Below, one piece after another: positions 33,013-46,182 of a DNA stretch of 64,000 nucleotides (its first letter is position 1; the number at the start of each line of letters is the position of its first letter). Source of the DNA: Silene conica (lineage: Eukaryota > Streptophyta > Magnoliopsida > Caryophyllales > Caryophyllaceae); NCBI GenBank assembly GCA_029255685.2, contig CM055312.2, positions 15,958,649 through 16,022,648 of the forward strand, written 5' to 3'. The position numbers were made by a program, and so were the translations under genes. Below the pieces are notes generated by a model. The model was given only the letters and a program-made list of their open reading frames with translations, did no database searches and was not told the origin of the DNA.

Positions 33013-34073
33013 TGTGGGGAATAAAACATGTATTCGCCCTAAACTTGCAGGATTATAATGAAAATTACAGTCGTGAATATGGTCATAAGATTAAAAGACA
33101 TGAAAAAGAGTACAACCTTTAGTCCTTGCGCGAAAGGCCTAAGAACAGGAATTAACGCAAATTCCCTCCTATAACTTGCACCCAAGACTTTGTTTGAGAC
33201 GATGCCACGTGTGCTAGAAAGGCTCTCCAATTGCCTTGCAATATGGGGAGAGTTATTGAGGTTTTAGATGTGAAATATGAGTTTTGGGAGAAGAATGCTC
33301 TCAAAACCCTAATTCTGAGAATTATGATTCAACAGTTACTGACATAAGGAGAAAGACTCTCCTTATGTAGCATATGGGGTTCGGCCGAATTGGGTGTGGT
33401 GAGAGTGGGCTTTCTCCACTCTTACCTTATTCCTTTGCATGATTCGACCCGTTTTGCTAAATATTATTTGCGGGATTTTTATTATAAATCGCATACGTGT
33501 TATCAGATATTAATGCAGTCGATGTATTAATAATGGTCTGATAAATTTACGATATTGTATAATTACCCAAATTAATATAACTGTCTATATTAATACGCGA
33601 AATTAATATTTAATTAAATATAACTGCTTATATTTAATTTACGAATTAAACATGTAATCCGTATTAGCTAAAATTATTTAATCCGTATTAAATAATAATC
33701 TCAACATCTTATTGACTAATTTAATGTCAATACCTCTGACTAACTGTTTAGTCGTATCCGGCATAAATGTGATTGTATTTTCATACCTTCACATCTCTCA
33801 AACGTGTCCTATAGGTGTGACGTATAGGGACCAGTTGATCACCGCCATCTGTATGACAATAACGTCAAACTTTTCTAGCAAGCCAACCGTTATTGATAAA
33901 CGTGGATCAACTGGTAATAATACTGAAGTATGCCCTTGTGATCCTTAAAGAGATTTAATAAGTCATTGTACTTAATTGTCAAGGACACCAGCCCCAACAA
34001 TCTCCCACTTGTCCATACAAGGGTATGTGCAATGACGTTATCACACTACATGTGGAGGACACAAGCTCCAACA
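33013..34073 (-). repeat. Copia C 3' LTR (long form)
   Basis: Contains the family's inner terminus CCCCAACA at 33992-33999 with its adjoining PPT-like tract (34000-34010) now inside the LTR; the true end is 74 bp further, at 34073, followed by the outer PPT at 34074-34084. Confidence 0.9.
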
Positions 34074-34084
34074 AACTCCCACTT

Positions 34085-34861
34085 GTCCGTACAAGTGTAG
34101 GTGCGATAACCGATTCTTATATCCTTTTAAAATTTCTGCCACTCAATGTAAGACAATTTGCAAATCCGCATTCGCAAAGGTCGTATCTCACAAGCGATCT
34201 GTATCAAGAGTGGTTTCCCCGACTAGAGAGTAACTTAACTGATAAAACGAATCTGTATTCGAGCATGGCCATGCATTTCAGTTACTACTCCTCGAGTGGC
34301 CCTGAGAAATGATAAAATCCTGATAAGGGTTTGGATATTTCCCTCAACTCGAATCCTGCCGATATCGCGCAGCATGAAATAACCCAGAAAAAATCCTCTT
34401 GGCCCCTGTTACGATGACCGTGGGAAAGAAACCAAAGTTACCCAAAATCTGCCTTAATCTCAAGAGACAGTTGAAAGTCAAAAGACTCGACTCTAAAGAA
34501 CACTATGGAGGTCCTATCCACAACATGGCACCTAATGTTACAAAACGTTTAGGATTCCATAACGTTGTCACGGGGTGTCCTACGAGATATCCGTATAACT
34601 CGCCTTTGTGATTGGTCAGTCAGCCGCGTGACTTATGGCTCGTTGAACCCACCATCAACCAACGTCACAAAATGATTACCTGAGTTATCAGCTCTAGTGG
34701 GTAATCAAGGACTAAAACGATGTAATGTTAATCAGTTCACTTTGTGGTGTTCAAAATTGGCGTACAATTCCACATGAAAAACAAGACATTATATATCATA
34801 ACAATGAGGTTGAATAGAGTACACGAGAAAATGAATTATTACAAGAATTCATAAAAGAGTA
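34085..34861 (-). other. Copia C 3' non-coding region
   Basis: Closely matches the copia B segment 1722-2498. No ORF of note; holds the conserved 3' block (about 34160-34312). Confidence 0.75.
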
Positions 34862-37800
34862 CTACAACTTAGGAACACATCTAATTCCCATGGAATGAAT
34901 GTGCCCTTCATGCTTATCACGTGGTAATGCTTTAGTGAAAGGATCAGCTATGTTGTCATCCGTAGCGATCTTATCAATGATTATCTCCTTTTACGCGGAC
35001 TCAGATGTAGAATCTGCTATAACAATTTGTTTAGAACTTTTCCAGCTGACAACAGCGCCATTAAGAGTAAAAACGAATCCAAACTGACATTTCGAGTCAT
35101 CTCGATCCGTTTGGAAGCTAGCATCTGCGTAACCCGTGGCGCAGAGCGTTGAGTCACCTCCATAAGTCAATCCCCAATCTTTAGTCCTCTGTAGGTACTT
35201 AATAATGTTTTTCACGGCCATCCAGTGTTGTTCACCTGGATGAGCTTGGAATCAACTGGTCATACTCAATGCATATGCAACGTCTGGACGTGTGCATATC
35301 ATGACATACATGATCGATCCTATTGCCGAAGCATAAGGAATCCGACTCATGCGCTCTTTCTCTTCCAATGTCTTAGCTTCTTGAGACTTGCTCAAGTGAA
35401 GCCCAGTAGTCATAGGAAGGAACCCTTTCTTGGAGTTCGTCATGTTGAATCTCTCTAGAATGTTATCTATGTAAGACTCCTGACTGAGAGACAACATCCG
35501 TCGTGATCTATCCATGTAGATACGGATGCCCAAAATTCTTTGTGCCTCTCCCAGATCTTTCATCTGGAAATGGTTTTTCAACCATGCTTTAACCGAAGAA
35601 AGGAGAGGTATGTCATTGCCAATCAAGAGTATGTCGTCGACATACAGTACTAGGAATACAATCTTGCTCCCACTCGACTTGATATAGAGACATGGTTCCT
35701 CGACTGATCGAACGAATCCATTCTCTTTTATCACTTGGTCGAAGCGATGATTCCAACTCCGCGATGCTTGCTTAAGTCCATAGATGGAACGCTTAAGCTT
35801 GCAAACCTTCTTAGGATTTTCTGGATCAATAAAACCCTCGGGTTGTACCATGTACAACTCTTCCTCCAAATAACCGTTTAAGAAGGCGGTTTTAACGTCC
35901 ATTTGCCATATTTCATAATCGTGAAATGCGACGATCGCTAAGATAATCCGAATGGAACGTAGCATGACTACGGGTGCAAAGATCTCATCGTAGTGCAAGC
36001 CTGGCACTTGGGTGAAACCTTTAGCAACTAGTCTTGCCTTATGGATATCTTGTTTACCTTACACGACATGCTTTATTTTGTAAAGCCATTTGCATTGAAG
36101 GGGGCGTACCTTTGCAGGTAGGTCCACAAGATCCCACTTGTTGTTCTCATACATGGAGTCCATCTCGGATTGCATGGCTTCTAGCCATAGCTTTGAGTCA
36201 GAACTGGTCATGGCACCTTTATAGGTTGTGGGTTCATTACCCTCTAGGAGTAAGACGTCATCCATATCATGTTCCTCGACCATACCAATGTATCTGTCCA
36301 GAGGAATAGAGACTCTTCCCGACCTCCTAGGTTCCTCAGGAATATCTACCGCAGCCTCGGTTGAAGGAACTGTTTCCTCCAATGGTTGCTCGGTAGTTGG
36401 TTCTTGAACCTCCGATAAATCGAAGGTTCTATTACTCGACTTGTTCTCGAGAAATTCTTTCTCTAAGAACGTCGCACTAGCCGCAACAAAAACACGTTGT
36501 TCGGTTGGCGAGTAGAAGTAATGACCAAAAGTTCCCTTTGGATAGCCTCTAAAGTATGTCTTGACCGATCGCGGGCCGAGCTTATCCTCGTGTCTCCACT
36601 TGACATAAGCCTCGCAGCCCCAAACCCGAATAAAGGACAAGTTAGGGACCGTTCCCTTCCATAATTCGAATGGAGTCTTGTCAACAGCTTTAGACGGACT
36701 TCGGTTAAGAATTAGAGCGGCCGACAAAAGAGCATAGCCCCACAATGAATCAGGCACAACGGTGTGAGTCATCATGGATCGAACCATATCAAGTAGAGTT
36801 CAATTTCTCCGTTCGGACACACCATTTAATTGTGGTGTTCCAGGTGGAGTCAACTGTAGCACGATGCCACAGTCTTTAAGGTGTTGATCAAACTCGTGTG
36901 AAAGATATTCACCACCACGATCAGAACGTAGTGCTTTAATCTTTCTTCCCAGCTGGTTCTGTACCCGATTATGGTATTCTTTGAACTTGTCAAAGGATTC
37001 ACTTTTATGTTTCATTAAGTAGACATAACCATATCTACTCAAATAATCCGTGAAAGTGATGAAATACCTATAGCCTTCTCGTGCGTTGATCGACATAGGG
37101 CCACATACGTCCGTATGTATGAGTCCTAATAGGTCGGTAGCGCGTATTCCAACACCTTTGAAGGAAATACGAGTCATCTTACCGATGAGACATGATTCAC
37201 ACGTGCCATATGATTCGAAATCAAAGGGCGAGATAGCTCCATTCTGTATGAGCTGTTTCACGCGTTTCTCATTTATGTGTCCCATACGACAATGCCATAT
37301 GTAAGTTTGATCTTTGTCACCTACCTTTAATCTCTTGTTATTCAGATGTAATATCTCGGTGGTTTGATCTAAAATATAAATTCCATTCATGGAAACTGCC
37401 TTGCCATAAATCATATTGTGTAAGGAGAAAATACAGCTATTATTCTCTATTACAAATGAAAAACCGAGTTTGTCAAGCGCAGAAACTGAAATAATGTTTT
37501 TGGACAAACAAGGAACATAATAACAGTTATATAAAGATAACTCGAATCCACTTGGAAGCTGGATCACGTATGTTCCCCTCGAGATTGCAGCAACACGTGC
37601 TCCATTCCCGACACGCAGGTCAACCTCACCCTTGATTAGGGGTTCTTGGTTTCGGAGGCCCTGCACATGATTACATAGATGAGAACCACAACCAGTATCT
37701 AGTACCCAAGTTCCGTAACTTGCATGGTTAATCTCAATCATGTGAATAGAAGAAGAAGAAGACATACCGACAGGAGTAACGCGGCCTGCCTTAATGTCTT

Positions 37801-38689
37801 CACGATACACGGGGCATGAGCGCCTCCAATGCCCAGTCTTGTGGCAATGGTGAAATTCCATGCTAGTATCCTTGCTTTTTGTTTTGCCCTGTGATTTGCT
37901 CGACTCGCCTGGCCCACTCTTAGTAAATCCTGACTTCTTCAACTTGGGCTTGCCTACTGTTAGGCCGCCCTGAGCTTTAGCTTTACCCTTACCCTTACCC
38001 TTACTGGAGATCATGAGAACATCTTGCTTCACGCTCCCACTTAATTTCAGATCCTTCTCGGTCTGTACGAGAAGGGAGTGGAGCTCATGAGGAGTCTTCT
38101 TCATGTCTTTCATGTAATAGTTGGCCCTAAAAAGGGCGAACCCATCATGAAGCGAATGAAGCATTCGATCAACGATTATGTTCTCACTGATCTTGCAGTT
38201 TAGGGCCTCCAGTTTCTCGATATTCTCAATCATGTTGAGAATACGTGGGCTAACCACTTGGCCCTTCTGGAGTTTCGCCTCAAAGAAGCGACAGGTATGC
38301 TCATAAGAAACGATCCTCGGAGCTGTTGAGAATTCGTTAGTGAGCGTGGTGAAAATCTTGTTTGCACCATGGGCTATGAAGCGTCTTTGCAAATTGGATT
38401 CCATTGCATAGATGAGTACGTTCTTTATCGCACCCGCTTCCATGACGAAGTCGCTATGGGCGCGAACTTCGTTAGCTCTAGCTCCAGTTCCTGGGTGTGC
38501 CGGAATGGGCTCAGTTTAGTACTTAAGCTTTCCGTGAGCAATGGCAGCATTCCGTAGTGCTGCCTCCCAGTCAGAGAAGTTTGACCCATCATTCCTCAGT
38601 CTAGTAGACTGATTCATGGAGTCCATGAAGGCTTTTAGCCAGGATTCACGTGCTAGCTTGGCACTTGGCATTGGGTCTTCACCAGCCAT
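34862..38689 (-). pseudogene. Copia C gag-pol, broken
   Basis: Colinear with the copia B ORF. The start codon is intact at 38689 (MAGEDPMPS), but stops occur at about 38516, 36797, 36060 and 35250, most explicable by single transitions such as CGA to TGA. About 205 bp of RNase H are missing near 34995. The first Cys of the nucleocapsid knuckle is Phe (FHHCHKTGHW). Protease, integrase and RT motifs (YVDD) remain recognisable. No active product expected. Confidence 0.93.
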
Positions 38690-40490
38690 TAGTTATACAG
38701 CAGTTTAATTTGAACGTGTTCTACACTGAAAAGAAGATAAAACAGAACCATATAAGCAACTCATTGTTGTGATTTAAGTCTATATTAAAGTGTATTTAAA
38801 CTCGTAGACTCATGCATTTATATAATTGATCTCCCTCAAGAATTATATAAACGATCCCAAGACTCAATTTCCGTATATTGATAAGCCCACAGCTTGGCTA
38901 ATTCCACCGTTGGAACTCTTGGTCGATAGATTTCCGTAAATCCTATCTATTAGTCCATCTCAGTCGCTAGATAGTATCGAGTGACGATGATGTTGAGATA
39001 AAATAAATCATCTGTTCCCACTTACCCGGCGTAGAAGGGGTCATATTATGCCTACCGACGAAGAAGGGATTCATGGGAGTCTGATTTATAAAGACTAGTC
39101 TCAATTTTTGGTTATACGAGAAAGACCCCATCAACTTATATTTATCCATTTTAAGTGAACTAATATCTAGCATTTGCGTGAATGAATGAAATAAAGTGAT
39201 GGCTTTGCAATTGACATGTGACATCTGTATTGTCACAGAAAACTAACGCGTAACCTCTACATGAGTCAGTTTTCAGGCATGTTATAGGTGGTTTGGTTTT
39301 AGGCGGAATATGATGAAAGCTATTATCGATGAAAGCATAAAATAAATGCAATAAACGTAAATAAAAAGTCCTAGTGTGGCCTATTCTACCAAAATAAACA
39401 TAAAAACAACTTTGGAATCCACCCTTAGAAGCTTGTCTTGATGTTCCATCTTGGTCCTTGCAGCGGGAGTGAGCATCCGGTCTCCGTCTTTGGTCTTCAC
39501 AAAATTACTAATTTAAATTACAAATATAATCCTATTTACATTCTAATTTAAATAAAAAAGTAATTACATGGCAAAAACCCAAAACGGAGATACAAGATCT
39601 CAAAATTACAAGCAAGACTGTGTTCCATCATTACGGTAACACAATCTACTAAGGCCACACTAAGTTACAACCGTTTGCAAAAATAAATACGTTATTGAAA
39701 GCATTCACAAGGCATTCAACAAGACGATAAATAAAATGCATCAACTAAAATTAAAATTCATTCATGACATAATACTGTTATTATGATTAACAAATTTTAC
39801 CAAACCACCTTACGGGATTAAAATTATGTGATTATACCGTTTTAATCACCCAATTTTAATAAATTTATAATCCATTATCTTAAACGTTTTAAAATAATAT
39901 GTATCAAGCGAGGGTGAACCGTTTCACAAAATTAATAATATACTATTTCCGTATATAGTATATTACTAAAGGCCATGGGAAAATAAAAGAGGTTATTTTC
40001 GAAAAATAAAAAAAACGACGTCTGTTACAGCCTTACAGGGGGCGAGGTCGACCGACCTCAACACGGGGTCGACCGACCTCCAGACGAGAAACATAAATTT
40101 TTCTGCAACAGCATATGCGGTCGACCGACCTATCAATCAGGTCGACCAACCACCAGACAGTAAAAACGAATTTCAAAAAACGCAAAACGCTGCAACTTTT
40201 GAAATCAAAACAAGTTTTTACCTTTTAAACTTTGATTAAATCGAGTAAATCAAAATAAACATCAACAAGGGTTCACATATTGTCAAGAATATCGATTAAT
40301 TAACAATATGTAAACAGGAATCGAAAATACGATCGATTACTCACAAAAGAAAGACTGTCGAAACAGAAACATACGCAGGAGTCGGTCGACCGACCGCAAC
40401 AGGGGGTCGATCGACCGACTTAGCGGCAGAACACGATTTTTCAGTTTTTAAAACTTTATGAAAAACACAAAAGTAAAATTTCATGGCCTG
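38690..40490 (-). other. Copia C untranslated leader
   Basis: Homologous to the copia B leader at 6531-8194, without a credible ORF; carries three GGTCGRYCGACC pairs near the primer site. Confidence 0.75.
40046..40416. repeat. GGTCGRYCGACC pairs in copia C leader
   Basis: Units 40046/40067, 40119/40140 (second has CAACC) and 40384/40405 (second AT-centred), all 21-bp periods. The copia B leader has the same arrangement in worse repair: one 22-bp pair, one singleton and one 21-bp pair. Confidence 0.92.
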
Positions 40491-40502
40491 GCTCTGATAC
40501 CA
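40491..40502 (-). other. Copia C primer-binding site (tRNA-iMet type)
   Basis: TGGTATCAGAGC in element orientation, two bases after the 5' LTR. Confidence 0.9.
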
Positions 40503-40504
40503 CT

Positions 40505-41566
40505 TGTGGGGAATAAAGCATGTATTCGCCCTAAACTTGCAGGATTATAATGAAAATTACAGTCGTGAATATGGTCATAAGATTAAAAGACATGAAAAAG
40601 AGTACAACCTTTAGTCCTTGCGCGAAAGGCTTAAGAACAGGAATTAACGCAAATTCCCTCCTATAACTTGCACCCAAGACTTTGTTTGAGACGATGCCGC
40701 GTGTGCTAGAAAGGCTCTCCAATTGCCTTGCAATATGGGGAGAGTTATTGAGGTTTTATATGTGAGATCTGAGTTTTGGGAGAAGAATGCTCTCGAAACC
40801 CTAATTGTGAGAATTATGATTCAACAGTTACTGACATAAGGAGAAAGACTCTCCTTATCTAGCATATGGGGTTCGGCTGAATTGGGTGGGGTGAGAGTGG
40901 GCTTTCTCCACTCTTACCTTATTCCTTTGCATGATTCGACCCGTTTTGCTAAATATTATTTGCGGGATTTTTATTATAAATCGCATACGTGTTATCAGAT
41001 ATTAATGCAGTCGATGTATTAATAATGGTCTGATAAATTTACGATATTGTATAATTACCCAAATTAATATAACTATTTATATTAATACGCGAAATTAATA
41101 TTTAATTAAATATAACTGCTTATATTTAATTTACGAATTAAACATGTAATCCGTATTAGCTAAAATTATTTAATCCGTATTAAATAATAATCTCAACATC
41201 TTATTAACTAATTTAATAGTCAATACCTCTGACTAACTGTTTAGTCGTATCCGGCATAAATGTGATTGTATTTTCATACCTTCACTTCTCTCAAACGTGT
41301 CCTATAGGTGTGACGTATAGGGACCAGTTGATCACCGCCATCCGTATGACAATAACGTCAAACTTATCTAGCAAGCCAACCGTTATTGATAAACGTGGAT
41401 CAACTGGTAATAATACTGAAGTATGCCCTTGTGATCCTTAAAGAGATTTAATAAGTCATTGTACTTAATTGTCAAGGACACCAGCCCCAACAATCTCCCA
41501 CTTGTCCGTATAAGGGTATGTGCAATGGCGTTATCACACTACATGTGGAGGACACAAGCTCCAACA
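40505..41566 (-). repeat. Copia C 5' LTR (long form)
   Basis: Ends AGCTCCAACA at 41566 against AATTT; the inner terminus CCCCAACA lies at 41492. Confidence 0.93.
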
Positions 41567-41571
41567 AATTT

Positions 41572-41805
41572 GGCCCGTAAACAACACTTGACTATGAATC
41601 CACATCCTTGCTCCGCGTAATTACTCAAAACAGCTTACGGAGGATGATTAAAGTTCAGTTTTGCCCACTTCCGCGTATTCCTACATTTAAAACATAGAAA
41701 TGCCAAAGTAAACCGTTTCGGGAGAAATAACAACTAAAAGTCCCGAAAATATAAGAAAATATGTGCCAAAAGAATAAATAAAAAACATAAATTAGGCACG
41801 TATCA
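41572..41805 (-). repeat. E 3' LTR, second part
   Basis: Continues the LTR after copia C and ends CACGTATCA; in element orientation this is the LTR start TGATACGTG, the same as in G2. Confidence 0.92.
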
Positions 41806-43387
41806 AACTCCCCAAACCAAACCTTGCTTGTCCTCAAGCAAGCACTAAGACTCAAAAGAAAAGAAAAACTTCTAATGGAACGGATTTCATACTCTTAGGA
41901 CCAAACACAACACCATGCCTAACCAATTTTAATGCAATCTTCAAATAATATCAAGCATAATGTCAAGAGCAAAACGAATTGAACATGTTGGAAAAATATG
42001 CTAAACTTTCAACCTTGCAAGACTCATTCTAATTGGACTCTCGCGGTACGCTCGAGACACTCATGAAAGCAAAGGGTCGAATATATATATGTGAAAGATA
42101 AGAAGATAAATAAAAGTAAAGACTCTCACCTATCTGCGACCCATAAGAACATGCCTGCAATCTAACATGAATAAAATCTCTACAACCGTACATATGCATT
42201 CCCAGACTAGATAACCATGACACATGCCGAGGAAATTTTGGGATTGTGAGGCTAAAGGTAAGAAAGGTTTAAAATAAGTTATGGGTAGAGGGGTTAAACC
42301 GAGCTAACAACCATCTTATCCACACTATAAGATCACTTCTATTACTTTTCAAAACATGCCAATGCTCAGAATTTGAGAGCAAAAATCACAATTTCTCCAT
42401 TTCCTTTTTTTTTTCTTTTCAGAAACGCAGCCTGCTCAATGGTCGTGGTCGACCGACCCGTAATTTAGGTCGACCGACCACCCTTGAAAACAGGCAGACT
42501 CGTTTTTTTTTTCTGATTTGATTTCTTATTATTTTTTTCCATTCTTCCTTCCTTCCTTTTCTCTCTTTTTTTTTCTGATTTCAGTCACCGGCTCTTTTCT
42601 TTTCTTTTTCTCCTTTCCACCATTCTCACAAAATCAAGATTTATCAATGAAACACAAACCAAAGGATGGCCAAAACAGTCCCATCACTACATTACTAGCT
42701 CGGCTAGGGTAGGCAATTCTTAGGATGTAGCAAATGGGATAAAAGATTTAATTTGGCTATGTGAGGGTTATGGGTAAAATAAGAAAAAGGGACCTCTACC
42801 ACATGTAACACCCAAACCACAAACCCGAATGCATATAGGTATTAAGTAGACAAAATTCATGCTTATGCACATTGATGTGACATGCCTCAAGAGGAGAAAC
42901 TACTCACAAACCTACATGAAATCGGTCATGAATGTCACCGATTTATAAAGCTTTAAACCTTAGAATATGTAGTAGTTTGCCAAGAAGAAAGTCAAGTCTA
43001 GTAATTTAGCATAAAATCAACAAAAACTCGTGGACAATGCAAAAGACTAGCTTGAAATTTTTTTGAAAACGCAAGGCAAGGCAATAAGTGACATGTGAGG
43101 CATAATTCGTATTCGTCCGTTCCGACTCGAGCTATGCGCTAAGAACGCGCGACAGAAAAAGAAAGAAAGAAAAAATACAAATGAAAAAGAAAGGGACAAA
43201 AAACATAAGACACAAAAACGAATGCAGACTCGACAGAAGTATGCATATACCCTCCCCAAACCAAAACGCACAATGCCCTCATTGTGCTTATCAGCATAAT
43301 CCACAGCAAAGAGGCTAAGGAGAAATAAAAGACGGATGAACCTCCCCAAACCGAACATCGATGAGGGAAGGTTTGAGCATGTCCCTA
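41806..43387 (-). other. E 3' non-coding region with three PPT-like modules
   Basis: The PPT (GGTTTGGTTTGGGGAGTT in element orientation) is at 41806-41824, beside CTTG/CAAG hairpin arms. Further hairpin-plus-PPT-like copies lie at about 43252-43296 (GCACAATG...CATTGTGC, then GTTTTGGTTTGGGGAGGG) and 43340-43365. One GGTCGRYCGACC pair is at 42447-42479. Segments near 42034-42070 and 43100-43130 match the G2 3' region. No credible ORF. Confidence 0.8.
42447..42479. repeat. GGTCGRYCGACC pair after E ORF3
   Basis: Units 42447-42458 and 42468-42479, both perfect, 21-bp period. Confidence 0.92.
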
Positions 43388-44814
43388 GTCCTCTGGGTCA
43401 AACTCTGACCCTGAGTCATCTCCTTCTGCTTCCTCCTCTTCCTCATCATCAGACCCTAAGCCTGCTGACGAGGCGGAGCCTGAAGCTTCTCCGTACCCAT
43501 GACCGCCCGCCTGAGGTGTGTACCAGGTGGGGTGAGTCCAAGGGCCGGTGGTGAGCCTACCCTGAGTAGCATACTCCGAGTAGCCCGGGTACTGGTAGAG
43601 ACTATCGTTCAACTGTTTTTGGTTGAACTGCCTGCAAAGGTCCGCCACCATGAGTGGGAGAGATCTGTCATCAACAAAAGGAGGAACAGAAACATTAGGA
43701 GGAGCAGTAAAATCAACTGGGTACCCCGTCCCAGGTGCATCAAAGTGGGCACCAGGAGCAGGGACCCTATGGCCTCTAAAGGTGCCTCCTCTAAGTGGAA
43801 GGCGGTAGGATGGAAGGAGTGGTCTAGGCTCCCCCTGAATATCATCAAGGGGTAACATGGGGGGAGCCGCGGTGACGGTGATGCGATCACTGAGGTAGGT
43901 ATCTACCTTCCAATAATCCTTCCTATCCACCCAATGCACGGACTTGACATAAGCCATGTCCATGTACCGATAGAGAGGGTCAAGCGCATCCTCAAAGCGA
44001 GGGAACTGAGGAACAAGGAAGCGGGCCAATCGAGTGAATAGCCCACCACAAACAATAGTAGTCAAAGAAGTTCCCTCGCCCACCGACACAAAGTAAGAGG
44101 CGACAAAAAATGCAGTGTTAAAAAACTGCTGACCCGTACGTCTGACATTAAGATAGCCACACAAAATGGAGAGCTCAATGTTTTTAACATTTTGAGACTA
44201 TTTACGGTCAAAGCAGTGTTGGCCAAAAGGCGTAAATAATAATGGGGGGCGGGTAGGTGAATGGTACTGTTTTTCTTCTTCCTATCGCTGGAATCAGAAA
44301 GACAGGACCACATGACATCGTATGACCTAGAAGGGTCACCCGTAAGACCCGTAGAAGATAAGCCTAGAAATTGAGCAAATTCATTCAAAGTTAAAGAAAA
44401 TGTTTCATTGAACAAACGAAAAGAAATGCATTTGTTATCATAACCGGGATTATAAGCTTGAACATTAAAGATAAAGGAGGAAAAGAACTCAAGGGTGAGA
44501 AGGGTATAGGTGAACTCATCCATAGTGACAAGTCCTGGAAAACCCGTCCCATTGAGCAAGGACACTACATCATCATGACACCCCAAAGCTTGCAATGCCG
44601 GGGCACAAAGGAACCGGGTGACCACCACGAAGCAAAAAGTAGATAGATGGAGGAACCGGGCATTTTGCGCCAGAGTGTTGAAGATGATTTGCGGATAGTT
44701 TGGTAAACTATCCGTATCAAGTGCCATCAACCCTCCGGACCTAGGAGCATGGCCTCAGGAGGTGCTTGCTCCGGAAGTGCGGGAGCGCTTTCCGCCTTGT
44801 CCACGGCTAGTCAT
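43388..44814 (-). pseudogene. E ORF3: Athila ORF-1-like protein in the env position, broken
   Basis: Starts at the ATG at 44814 (MTSRGQGGKRSR), hits a TGA 19 codons later, reads on in the same frame through MALDTDSLPNY, a region with FRLFNETFSLTLNEFAQFLGL, then needs a frame change near 44165-44200 to continue as CGYLNVRRTGQQFFNTAFF. The C-terminus is Pro/Tyr-rich, then very acidic (DDEEEEEAEGDDSGSE). It resembles the plant-retroelement family known from Athila ORF-1, function unknown. I see no signal peptide or convincing membrane anchor, so an envelope role is not supported. A splice acceptor-like CTTTTTCAG ends 8 bp before the ATG. Confidence 0.75.
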
Positions 44815-45120
44815 TATGAGTCTGAAAAAGTTCAATATAATATAAGTCTTGTGCAACATTAAAACATTTTCTTAGCAAAAAGAAGAACAAGAACACGGTC
44901 CAGAAACTCTTGTAACAGTACCTGGATCGGCTAACCTCAACCCGAGGTCGGTCGACCAATTACCAGCAAAAATCAAAATGCCTGTAATATCACTACGGTC
45001 GATCGACCTCAAACCTATGTCGACCGACTGACCAAACGAAAGATCGAATTTCTGGAAAAATGCAGTTTGGTCGGCCGACCTCCGTTTTGAGACGGTCGAC
45101 CGACAACAGTGTCAGAAAAA
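44815..45120 (-). other. E pol-ORF3 spacer, part next to ORF3
   Basis: Non-coding; contains three motif pairs and the possible splice acceptor for ORF3. Split from its other half (50239-50976) by the CACTA. Confidence 0.7.
44925..45105. repeat. GGTCGRYCGACC pairs upstream of E ORF3
   Basis: Units 44925-44936 (degenerate) and 44946-44957; 44997-45008 (AT-centred) and 45018-45029 (degenerate), both 21-bp periods; 45069-45080 and 45094-45105, an exceptional 25-bp period. They lie about 110-290 bp before the ORF3 ATG in element orientation. Confidence 0.85.
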
Positions 45121-45144
45121 CACTACAACACATCCCGCGCATTA

Positions 45145-45540
45145 GTGACGCTTTTTGAAGCGTTTTGTGACGCTTTTAAGTGTCGCATTTTTGTTTATCG
45201 ACGCTTTTAGCAAGCGTCAATTTTTGAGCCGTCGTTATTTTCCGACGCTTTTTTTTGTCCCTATATGTGACGCTGAGAAGTGTCTTTATTGGTTATTGAC
45301 GTTTTTATTTGTCAACAAATGTGACGCTTAAAAGTGTCTTGAGTGACTTGACGCTTTTGTTTGTCAACAAATGTGACGCTTTAAAGTGTCTGCAGTGACT
45401 ATTGACTCTTTTTTTTGTCAACAAATGTGACACTTAAAAGTGTCTTCAGTGACTATTGATGCTTTTATTTGTCAATAAATGTGACTGTTAAAAGTGTCTT
45501 TAATAACGACCATTGACGCTTCTATGTGTCACTTATATTT
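45145..45540 (+). repeat. CACTA left subterminal repeat array
   Basis: About five degenerate units of roughly 60 bp, each with a TGACGCTTAAAAGTGTC-like core and TTGTCAACAAATGTGAC. The right end has only a short counterpart (about 50175-50215). Confidence 0.8.
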
Positions 45541-46182
45541 TGCACTTCAAAATGTTAATCTCATGCTTTGGTTGTCAAATTTGTAATTATTACTACTGGA
45601 TATTAGATGTTTAGAAATTTGATTTCCAAATAAAATCGTATAAATTAAATAAAACTATATGTAGCAGTACTCCTAGCTATTACTAATTAAATCATGAATA
45701 TAATGAAATAGTACCATGTACTTTTACAAATAATCGTCGTACGTCTGATACATATATCGTCTTCATCACAAACACTAGCAATGACAATTTAACTAATATA
45801 ACCATAGTACAACAAAATCAAAAATATCAATAGGGATCTGAATGATAGTAAAATCTAACATAAAGTCGTAGCAAAAATCGTAAATAGTGCTACGTAACTA
45901 AGTAGAGACCAGGACACTTAGACGTTGTAGGAGCTTCAATCATGTAGTTGGCGCACTGTCAAATGGGTTCAAAAACTAGCACTAGAATGAGCGAATCTCC
46001 AGCAGCACAATTAGATGCCTGTAACAACCATGATAACATCAAAAGTGGAAAAAAATAGTGAGGGAAAGAGAAATGTGGTAGCTAAAGAAAAAGCGTACTC
46101 GACGAGAGGAGTGAGGGAAAGACAAAGGTGGTAGCTAAAGATTAAGAAAATAGAAAGGTGATACCAGTTAGTGCATAACTGA
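45541..46182. other. CACTA interior, mostly unassigned
   Basis: AT-rich, no ORF. On the minus strand a possible short exon follows an acceptor-like CAG near 46005 and ends in a stop near 45965; too short to identify. Confidence 0.4.

Larger units (their letters stand above)
33013..41566 (-). mobile_element. Copia C: decayed relative of copia B, inside the E LTR
   Basis: LTRs 33013-34073 and 40505-41566 (about 1061 bp) with target duplication AATTT at 33008-33012 and 41567-41571. Unlike copia B, its LTRs end at the long terminus AGCTCCAACA. About twenty differences between LTRs by eye. The coding region has several stops and a deletion. Confidence 0.94.

Noticed and set aside
43388..44814. 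Envelope gene in E
   Set aside because: Position after integrase invites the idea, but I see no signal peptide, furin-like site or clear membrane anchor; the closest resemblance is Athila ORF-1 of unknown function.
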